Assembly: GCA_002415335.1 (NCBI GenBank)
Contig: DHXL01000120.1
Coordinates: 1 to 6,683 of the forward strand
Length of the DNA stretch: 6,683 nucleotides
Direction: 5' to 3'
DNA from: Oxalobacteraceae bacterium UBA5157
GTDB taxonomy: Bacteria > Pseudomonadota > Gammaproteobacteria > Burkholderiales > Burkholderiaceae_D
This document shows, in pieces, positions 1-5,245 of this stretch. Made by a program: the position numbers and the translations under genes. Positions within the stretch are counted from its first letter, which is position 1. Every line of letters begins with the position of its first letter. The notes below the pieces were generated by a model. It was not told the DNA's origin and made no database searches. It saw nothing but the letters and a program-made list of their open reading frames with translations.

Positions 1-133
1 TGGCCGGAAATGACTCGATCAGCGCCTCGTCCAGAACCTCGTCCAGATGCTTCAGTTTTTCCGGCGTCATCGCTTCGTCTTTCCCGGGCGGCGAGGCAGC
101 GGGGTTCGCCGGCTCTTTGGATGTGGAGGGCAT
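1..133 (-). CDS. Small acidic protein, N-terminal part only (cut by left edge)
   Basis: The minus-strand frame opens with ATG at 133 and stays open to the window edge, giving 44 residues. An AGGAG ribosome binding site lies six bases upstream of the ATG. The first ~20 residues are rich in Pro, Ala, Ser and Lys and look disordered. They are followed by a helical, acidic stretch (TPEKLKHLDEVLDEALIESF, about residues 23-42) and then Pro-Ala. I recognise the 'LDEALxESFPA' pattern from short uncharacterised proteobacterial proteins that continue with Ser-Asp-Pro, but that continuation is outside the window. A second ATG five bases upstream is out of frame; an internal Met (residue 22) is a possible later start. 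No function can be assigned. Confidence 0.6.
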   Translation of the reverse strand, partial: MPSTSKEPANPAASPPGKDEAMTPEKLKHLDEVLDEALIESFPA

Positions 134-372
134 GGCATGCTCCTGGTCGGAAATTAATCTGATCTCTACGATGCGCGCCGGGCGCCAAGCTGACTGTTCG
201 GCAACGCACACTATGCGCAACGGGACGGCCTTGGCCGCAATCAATACATTGCCTGAGGAAACGATGGAAAAGCCGGCGCCTATACCCGCCTTCGACTTAT
301 ATTCGTTCCCCACGTTCCTTGATTTGACCCACATCAACTGATTCGAGTAAATCTCGATCGACCATCGTTTCT
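134..372. other. Gap without a convincing gene
   Basis: I find no RNA gene, terminator or recognisable protein here. It must contain the promoter of the small minus-strand gene that starts at 133, but no clear -35/-10 pair is visible. A weak hairpin (TCGAG / CTCGA around a TAAAT loop, 344-358) has no T-tract and is not a credible terminator. The sequence shows no homology that I recognise to the missing 5' part of the response-regulator fragment downstream, so that part seems lost rather than frameshifted. Confidence 0.5.
264..341 (+). CDS. Possible 25-residue micro-ORF with ribosome binding site
   Basis: ATG at 264 follows a well-spaced GAGGAA purine run (255-260), and the frame reads 25 residues (MEKPAPIPAFDLYSF then PTFLDLTHIN) to a TGA at 339-341. 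The peptide is Pro- and aromatic-rich and has no charged amphipathic helix or membrane segment. I do not recognise it. The support is only the good spacing of the ribosome binding site in an otherwise empty gap, so chance is a strong alternative. Confidence 0.15.
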   Translation: MEKPAPIPAFDLYSFPTFLDLTHIN

Positions 373-915
373 TTGCTTATAAAGACGATTAGCACGAGTT
401 TCGCAACGCACGCGGATCGGGTGGTGATGGATATTGCCATGCCGGAATTGGGCGGCATCGAGGCGATCCCCGAGCTTCACAAAGCCTGCCTGTCTACCAG
501 GGTGCTGATCCTGACCAGGCTTTCCACGACCGAACATATTTTTCAAGCCTTGCAAGCCGGCGCCCTGGGCGATTTACTGATGGAAGCAACCGGCGCCGAG
601 CTGGTCGATGCGGTGCGCAGCGTGCATGCCGGCCGCCGCTACCTGAGCCAGCAAATCACGAGCACGATCATCGACGACTACACGCGCAACGACCACGCGC
701 ACGGCGAAGCACACGTCGGCATCGAGGCGACCAAGGGCAATAATGGCTACTACCTGATCAGCGGCGGCAACACGATGACTTACCGGGTGCGCATCCGCAC
801 ACCTTCGTTTCCCCATTTGCAAATCATTCCGTTGCTAAGCCGCGGGCTGATGGTGGCCGATCTGATCGCGATCCTGGGCAGCATCGATTTTGTGATGGCC
901 GATGTGGATCGGTGA
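373..915 (+). pseudogene. Chimeric relic: response-regulator receiver fragment joined to NuoCD (NuoD) C-terminus
   Basis: One 180-codon frame holds two unrelated pieces. Residues ~14-104 match the receiver domain of NarL/LuxR-type regulators: 'VVMDIAMPE' with phospho-acceptor Asp20, 'RVLILT' with Thr48, and 'LQAGALG' and 'VHAGRRYLS' near the domain end. The N-terminal acidic pair and first strand are missing, the conserved Lys is Met70, and no helix-turn-helix follows. Residues ~109-180 are the end of the quinone-proximal complex I subunit in its fused NuoCD form: 'KGNNGYYLIS', 'RIRTPSFPHLQ' and the terminal 'GSIDFVMADVDR', which closely resembles the end of E. coli NuoCD as I recall it. The only in-frame start is TTG at 373, with no ribosome binding site. 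The bulk of nuoCD and all neighbouring nuo genes are absent. The stop lies 14 bases from the convergent P450 stop. It is most likely a recombination-generated pseudogene, although the frame across the joint is intact and an expressed fusion cannot be excluded. Confidence 0.75.
681..701 (+). repeat. 8-base direct repeat at the chimera joint
   Basis: CACGCGCA occurs at 681-688 and again at 694-701, separated by ACGAC. It sits where the receiver-like sequence ends (…IIDDYTR) and the NuoD-like sequence begins (HAHGEAHVG…). A short direct repeat at such a boundary fits illegitimate recombination or slippage, but chance in GC-rich DNA is possible. Confidence 0.5.
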
Positions 916-929
916 TCAAGGCGATAACA

Positions 930-2087
930 TTAATTTCCGTGAATCCACAACGGCAACAAAGAAAATCCGCCTGCCGAATAGACCGCCCTGACCGGCTCTT
1001 CACCCGGCGCCAGGGCGATCCGGCTGGTGCCCTGAAGTAACTCCTCCATGAGGATGCGCAGCTCCAGCCGGGCCAGAGGCGCACCCGGGCAAACATGAAT
1101 GCCGGCGCCATACAGGAGGTTTTTCGCCGGATCACGGTCAAGCCGGAATTCATCGGGATCGCCAAACACGGCTTCGTCGCGATTCGCCGAGGCCCATATG
1201 AGCGTTATCCGCGCGCCGGCCGGCAGCGCGCGGCCGCCAATGTCGACCGGCGCGGTGGTCACGCGGCGGTTGGCGATCAGCGGCGCATGGATCCGCAATA
1301 TTTCATCGATTGCAGCCGGCAACAGCGACGTTTGTTCGCGCAGTTGCTGCTGAAGCTCGGGATGTTCGGCCAGATAGTGCGCCAGGATCCCAACGCAGGC
1401 GGAAATGGTGGCGAGCTCGCCCACCGTCCAGTTGCGCAAGATACTGACAATTTCTTCATCGCCAAGTAGTCTGTCCCCGATCTGCTCGCGAAGCAAGCTG
1501 GTCGTCAAGTCGTCCGGCGCATGCATGCCGGCCGCGCGGCGCACCGCCAGCAATTCCCTGATATAGCCATCGAATTCATAGGCGACATCGTCCATCGCCG
1601 CTTTGTCCCTGGCCAGGGTGGCAGCATGATTCTTGCGCGTCCATTGGCGCAGTGGTGCATGCAAAGCCGCGGGCCAGCCCAGAAACGCCGACTGGATTTG
1701 CAGGGAAAAATCGTGGGCCAGCGCAGCCATCAGCTCGGTTCTTCCGGCTGCCAGCCCCTTTACCAGATTTGCCGCGATACCGCGGCAGGCCGGTTCAAAC
1801 GCCGCCATCCGCTGCGGGTTGAAGTAGGGCTCGATAATCCGCCTGTATTCGGTGTGCTGCGGCGGGTCCATGCCATTCGGCACGGACAGATGACTGGAGA
1901 CTTCGCTGCTGAAGGTTTGGTGATCGTCAAGCACGCGCAGCACGTCCTGATGCCGGAACAGCGACCAGTTCAGATAGTCGCTGTGTGCCACCGGGCAGCG
2001 TCGGCGGATATCGTCATAACCGGCAATTTGATCGTCACGCATCGGTGCGGATCTGGGATCCCATTCCTGTTGTCTTTTGTCGCTCAT
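930..2087 (-). CDS. Cytochrome P450 (soluble bacterial class I type)
   Basis: A 385-residue heme-thiolate monooxygenase, the usual length for soluble bacterial P450s; there is no membrane anchor. In order: the C-helix heme-propionate motif 'HTEYRR' (78-83); I helix around 'NWTVGELATIS' (219-229); K-helix ExxR as E262-I-L-R265; 'ANRDE' (301-305); and the heme loop 'YGAGIHVCPG' (326-335) with ligand Cys333. Tyr replaces the usual first Phe of that loop. Aligned by eye to P450cam, Thr227 takes the place of Thr252, but the preceding acidic residue (Asp251) is Ala226, so the standard acid/alcohol proton relay is altered. Such enzymes normally take electrons from a ferredoxin and reductase, and neither gene is nearby. 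The ATG at 2087 follows an AAAAGG ribosome binding site four bases away. It lies downstream of the DUF697-like gene with a 61-base gap and no visible terminator, so co-transcription is likely. The substrate is unknown. The gene is intact, with no frameshift. Confidence 0.95.
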   Translation of the reverse strand: MSDKRQQEWDPRSAPMRDDQIAGYDDIRRRCPVAHSDYLNWSLFRHQDVLRVLDDHQTFSSEVSSHLSVPNGMDPPQHTEYRRIIEPYFNPQRMAAFEPACRGIAANLVKGLAAGRTELMAALAHDFSLQIQSAFLGWPAALHAPLRQWTRKNHAATLARDKAAMDDVAYEFDGYIRELLAVRRAAGMHAPDDLTTSLLREQIGDRLLGDEEIVSILRNWTVGELATISACVGILAHYLAEHPELQQQLREQTSLLPAAIDEILRIHAPLIANRRVTTAPVDIGGRALPAGARITLIWASANRDEAVFGDPDEFRLDRDPAKNLLYGAGIHVCPGAPLARLELRILMEELLQGTSRIALAPGEEPVRAVYSAGGFSLLPLWIHGN

Positions 2088-2148
2088 AAAACCTTTTCAC
2101 TTGTTCCCGATGGACTTCACTGAGGCACAGTCACTAGCGCGGGCCTTG

Positions 2149-2673
2149 TTATTTTTGCCGGCTTGCGGACGCTTCCTGGACCACCACCAGCTCGCCGGCA
2201 ATCTGCACGCAAGCGTCGATATGCTGATTGCCGATCGTGCGAAATGCCGCGAAGCCAATCGCCGATGAGACGACCTGGCCGGCTAGCGGGACGATGCGAA
2301 CCGCATACTTGCTCAGCATCTTCACTCCCGATCGCCTCAGTAATTGCACCACCAGTTCACGCGTCACCAATTTCCCGGCCAGCACCCCGCTCATGCCGAT
2401 CACGGTCTCGTACGCGACCAGCCTCAATTGTGGACGCAAGCGGTCGATCTGACCGGGCGTCAGGCCGAATTCGCGATTGATGTCTTCTATCGACCTGGTC
2501 AGCAGACTCAGGTCCGTTGCGATATCCAGGCCGGGAATCGGCAGCGCCGAAACGCTCGCCGAAATCGCCGCGCGCCGCATCACGATCCGTCTGCAGCGCT
2601 GACGCAGCGTCTCGATTTCCTCCTGCGTGGACGGCACCAGCGTCCATCCGTCGTCGCCCTTGCGATGCGCCAT
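2149..2673 (-). CDS. DUF697/YcjF-like small membrane-associated protein
   Basis: 174 residues from ATG 2673, chosen because GGAGG lies about ten bases upstream; an ATG at 2727 would add 18 residues without similar support. After a charged N-terminus with a short helical segment (15-35), there is a hydrophobic stretch containing 'ALPIPGLDIATDLSLL' (43-58). Then come 'INREFGLTPGQIDRL' (65-79), 'VLAGKLVTRELVVQLLRR' (97-114) and a last hydrophobic segment 'VPLAGQVVSSAIGFAAFRTIG' split around 128-148. The P(I/V)PGLD segment, the 'FGLT' helix and the 'PLAGQVVSSAIGFA' segment resemble the DUF697/YcjF C-terminal module found in inner-membrane-associated or GTPase-linked proteins of unknown function. 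No GTPase domain is present. It is the first gene of a probable two-gene unit with the P450. What it contributes to that pairing is not known. Confidence 0.7.
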   Translation of the reverse strand: MAHRKGDDGWTLVPSTQEEIETLRQRCRRIVMRRAAISASVSALPIPGLDIATDLSLLTRSIEDINREFGLTPGQIDRLRPQLRLVAYETVIGMSGVLAGKLVTRELVVQLLRRSGVKMLSKYAVRIVPLAGQVVSSAIGFAAFRTIGNQHIDACVQIAGELVVVQEASASRQK

Positions 2674-2792
2674 CTCGGTATGCCCTCCATTGTTCGTACG
2701 CCACCAAGGCGACGCCGGGCTGCACACGTTGCCGCATCCCTTTCAGCGAATGCAACAACGCTTGCCGTCCGCATTCTGATTGCCACCATCGT

Positions 2793-2810
2793 ATTCCGAT
2801 ATACCGGAAT
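2793..2810. promoter_or_regulatory. 18-base imperfect palindrome, candidate operator
   Basis: ATTCCG and CGGAAT form perfect outer arms, and the centre also pairs except for one A/C mismatch (positions 7 and 12 of the 18). It lies 120 bases upstream of the DUF697-like start codon and about 258 bases upstream of the response-regulator start. The symmetry suits a dimeric DNA-binding protein. No T-tract follows, so it is not a terminator. Confidence 0.35.
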
Positions 2811-2904
2811 GCGCCCGCAAATCCGTTTTTCTTCGTGGCCGCAGTCGCGCGACGGCGCCGGCCCGCGCAGCGGGAAAAGTGGCTTGCGCTCCATGTCGAT
2901 TTGA

Positions 2905-2963
2905 TACATTCGATTGTAAAAACTGCAACTATATCGATGAAACTGTTACACTCGATTGTGAAA
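2905..2963 (+). repeat. Direct repeat pair 42 bases apart upstream of the response regulator
   Basis: The 17-base copies TACATTCGATTGTAAAA (2905-2921) and TACACTCGATTGTGAAA (2947-2963) match at 15 of 17 positions. Their start-to-start distance of 42 bases is four helical turns, placing both copies on the same face of the DNA. OmpR/PhoB-family regulators typically bind tandem direct repeats, so these are candidate binding sites for the regulator encoded just downstream (autoregulation is inference). Confidence 0.4.
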
Positions 2964-3009
2964 TATTGTCAAACCGAAACGGCGGCAAACCTATACCGAC
3001 AATAGTTTG

Positions 3010-3039
3010 TTAAATTAGATTCCAGGGCTTAACGATAAT
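3010..3039 (+). promoter_or_regulatory. Possible sigma-70-type promoter of the signalling operon
   Basis: GATAAT at 3034-3039 matches the -10 consensus at five of six positions and lies 28 bases before the ATG at 3068. The best-spaced -35 candidate, TTAAAT (3010-3015, 18-base spacer), is poor, as would be expected of a promoter that depends on an activator. TTGTTA at 3007-3012 is a better hexamer but leaves a 21-base spacer. Confidence 0.25.
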
Positions 3040-3067
3040 AATTCTTGCGCTACACAGCGCTGACAAT

Positions 3068-3757
3068 ATGCGAATAGCAGTACTCGACGACGATCGCAGC
3101 CAAACGGACCTGGTCTGCCAGGTTCTGACGGCCGCTGGACATGTGTGCCATCCATTCCAGAGTGGCAAGGAGATGCTGGGCCAGTTGCGACGCGAGAGCT
3201 ACGACATGCTGATCATCGACTGGCAAGTGCCGGATCTCAGCGGCTCCGAAGTGCTGCGCTGGGCGAGGGAAAAGCTCAGCCCCAATCTGCCGGTCTTGTT
3301 CATGACCAGTCGCTCCGGCGAGGACGATATCGTCGCCGGTCTGGCCGCAGGTGCCGATGATTACATGATCAAGCCGATCCGACGCGGCGAGTTGGTGGCG
3401 CGCGTGCAGGCATTGCTGCGGCGCGCCTATCCGAGTCAGAATCCGATCGAGCAAATCCAGTTCGGCGATTATATTTTCGAGTCACGGACCGGCCGCCTGA
3501 TCGTCGACGGCAATGCGGTCGACGTCACGCAAAAGGAATTCGACCTGGCGCTATTATTCTTCCGTAACCTCGGTCGCCCGTTGTCGCGCGCGTATATTCT
3601 GGAGGCGGTCTGGGCGCGCGATGTCGAAGTGCCATCGCGCACCATGGATACCCATGTCTCGCGGGTACGCAGCAAGTTACAATTACGCCCAGAGCACGGT
3701 TTTCGGTTGGCCCCGGTTTACAGCTACGGCTACCGACTGGAACAAATATCGGCATAG
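3068..3757 (+). CDS. OmpR/PhoB-family response regulator
   Basis: 229 residues, the usual length. The receiver domain (about 1-118) has the acidic cluster Asp7-Asp8-Asp9, phospho-acceptor Asp51 in 'LIIDWQVPD', Thr80, the switch aromatic Tyr99 and Lys102-Pro103 in 'DDYMIKP'. All catalytic residues are present, so it should be phosphorylatable. The winged-helix DNA-binding domain (about 130-226) carries 'VTQKEFDLALLFFRN', the recognition-helix region 'SRTMDTHVSRVRSKL' (190-204) and the final 'YSYGYRL' wing. There is no obvious ribosome binding site before the ATG, but this start places the first strand and acidic cluster correctly. It is the first gene of the cluster: the LysM/FecR gene starts 42 bases after its stop and the CHASE2 sensor follows. 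It is probably the phosphorylation target of that sensor, or of an unseen kinase if the sensor's output proves to be a cyclase. Confidence 0.95.
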   Translation: MRIAVLDDDRSQTDLVCQVLTAAGHVCHPFQSGKEMLGQLRRESYDMLIIDWQVPDLSGSEVLRWAREKLSPNLPVLFMTSRSGEDDIVAGLAAGADDYMIKPIRRGELVARVQALLRRAYPSQNPIEQIQFGDYIFESRTGRLIVDGNAVDVTQKEFDLALLFFRNLGRPLSRAYILEAVWARDVEVPSRTMDTHVSRVRSKLQLRPEHGFRLAPVYSYGYRLEQISA

Positions 3758-3799
3758 CGCGTCCGACCGAATGATTTCGGAGGCGCGCCGGGAGACGGC

Positions 3800-5227
3800 A
3801 TGCGCAGCACCGAATTTATCTGGAAGCACGTCGGCAAGCTGCTCTTGTTGCTGGCCTTATGCGGCGGATCGGCGTGTAACTGGGCCGCCTCCGCCGTGTC
3901 GGGTGTTCCTGGCACAATCATCACTGCCGCCGATGGCATCACTTATCTCGCGCAAGGCGGCGATACGCTGATGTCGATCGCGCGCCGATTGAGCGCCAAG
4001 CCGGCCAACTGGGCCGCGATCGGCAAACTCAACCGCATCGCCCAGGACAGCAGTATTCCGATCGGCAGCGCCATTTTCATCCCGGCCGACATGTTAGCCG
4101 ACGAACCGAGCACCGCCAAAGTCGTCGCGCTTGCGGGCGCCAGCACCGTGACCGGCGTCGATGGTGCGGTGGCGCCACTTGTGCTGGGTGCCACGATTAC
4201 CGAAGAGATGCAAATCGAAACCGGCCGCAACGGGTTCGTGACGCTCGGACTGCAGGACGGCTCACGCGTGTCCTTGCCGTCCAACAGCCGCATCCGGCTC
4301 GCGAAGCTGCGCATGGCGCGCTACACCAAGAGCCCGCGCACCGAACTCATGCTGCTGCGCGGGCGAGTCGAGTCGCGCGTGTCGCCGCTGGATCCCGGCA
4401 AGGGCCGCTTCGAAGTGCGCACGCTGCACTCGATCGCCGGCGTGCGCGGAACCCATTTCCGGGTCGGTATCACCGAACAGGGCGTCACCAACGAAGTGTT
4501 GAGCGGCAAGGTTGCGGTCGGCCGCGCCGGCGAACCCGGCGCGTTGACGCTGGTCCGCGGCCAGGGCAACTTGATCGACGAGAATAAGGTCGGCCCGGCG
4601 CTCGCCTTGTTGCGCGCGCCCGCACTGGCCAACAACACTACGCACGTCTATGCGACAGCGCGCTTCACGCCTGGCCCGGTGGCGGGCGCCGCGGCTTACC
4701 GGATACAAATCGCGAGCGACCGCGACGCCGAGGACGTGCTGGCCGAGAGCCGCACCGACGGCGGCCCCGTGACGCTCGACGGACTCCCGGACGGCAATTA
4801 TTTTGTGCGCATTTCGGCTATCGACAAAACCGGCCTCGAGGGTTTCGCCAGCACCCAGCCGATCACGCTCGAGAACCGCGCCGAAGCGGCATCGAAAGCG
4901 TTGCCCGGAGCGCCGTTTGTGGATGGCAGCGACGCGCGTGGATTCACCTTGCGATGGGCCGCGGCGCCCGGTCAGCAATGGACGCTGCAAGTCGCGCGCG
5001 ACGCCGATTTCAGCTGGCTGCTGTACAACACCAGCAGCACCACTGCGCAAGTACGCCTCCCGCGACCGGCTTTTGGCACCTACTTCGCGCGCGTGCAGGC
5101 GGTCGAGGCGAATGGCAGCAGCGGCCCGTTTTCGGCGACGCAAGCCTTCATCGTGACCGATCAATGGATCATCAATGACGGCAATCCGCTCAGCAGCAAG
5201 GAACAAGGCGCCGGCACGGCGCGCTGA
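3800..5227 (+). CDS. Exported LysM + FecR domain protein with fibronectin-III-like repeats
   Basis: 475 residues. ATG 3800 follows a GGGAG ribosome binding site five bases away. Residues 1-34 form a signal peptide: basic start, hydrophobic core 'LLLLLALCGG', then small residues. Cys21 and Cys26 lie near its end, but neither fits a good lipobox, so signal peptidase I is the better guess. A LysM domain follows (about 48-96: 'YLAQGGDTLMSIARRL…IPIGSAIFIP'), a peptidoglycan-binding fold. A FecR domain comes next (about 115-260), with 'GRNGFVTLGLQDGSRVSLPS', 'LRGRVESRV' and the hallmark 'SIAGVRGTHFRVG' (211-223). Two beta-rich repeats resembling fibronectin type III end the protein (about 285-358 and 368-454). 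Classical FecR proteins are inner-membrane sigma regulators; this one has no cytoplasmic anti-sigma domain and no sigma gene beside it, so it is more likely a periplasmic or envelope scaffold or ligand partner of the CHASE2 sensor. A short hairpin (CCGAA-TGAT-TTCGG, 3767-3780) precedes the ribosome binding site. Confidence 0.9.
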   Translation: MRSTEFIWKHVGKLLLLLALCGGSACNWAASAVSGVPGTIITAADGITYLAQGGDTLMSIARRLSAKPANWAAIGKLNRIAQDSSIPIGSAIFIPADMLADEPSTAKVVALAGASTVTGVDGAVAPLVLGATITEEMQIETGRNGFVTLGLQDGSRVSLPSNSRIRLAKLRMARYTKSPRTELMLLRGRVESRVSPLDPGKGRFEVRTLHSIAGVRGTHFRVGITEQGVTNEVLSGKVAVGRAGEPGALTLVRGQGNLIDENKVGPALALLRAPALANNTTHVYATARFTPGPVAGAAAYRIQIASDRDAEDVLAESRTDGGPVTLDGLPDGNYFVRISAIDKTGLEGFASTQPITLENRAEAASKALPGAPFVDGSDARGFTLRWAAAPGQQWTLQVARDADFSWLLYNTSSTTAQVRLPRPAFGTYFARVQAVEANGSSGPFSATQAFIVTDQWIINDGNPLSSKEQGAGTAR

Positions 5228-5245
5228 TCCATTCTTCGCACATCG

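Larger units (their letters stand above)
2674..3067. promoter_or_regulatory. Divergent intergenic region between the P450 unit and the signalling operon
   Basis: About 394 bases with no credible gene, lying between the 5' ends of two divergent transcription units. The left two-thirds is GC-rich like the genes. From about 2897 to 3060 it becomes distinctly AT-rich, as expected for a promoter region. It holds an 18-base palindrome (2793-2810), a direct-repeat pair (2905-2921 and 2947-2963) and a possible -10 box (3034-3039). Open frames here show no recognisable protein similarity. Confidence 0.65.

Noticed and set aside
344..358. Hairpin TCGAG-TAAAT-CTCGA as a terminator
   Set aside because: Five-base stem, no T-tract and no gene ending just before it.
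1521..2123. Long plus-strand open frame (200 codons) opposite the P450 gene
   Set aside because: Antisense shadow of a clearly conserved P450; GC-rich codon bias opens the opposite strand, and its translation resembles nothing I recognise.
2344..2904. Plus-strand open frame over the DUF697-like gene and its upstream region
   Set aside because: Arg/His/Gln-rich shadow translation with no recognisable similarity; the opposite strand carries a family-like protein with a good start site.
4262..5206. 314-codon minus-strand open frame opposite the LysM-FecR gene
   Set aside because: Low-complexity Arg/Ala-rich translation typical of an antisense shadow; the plus-strand frame has a signal peptide and recognisable domains.
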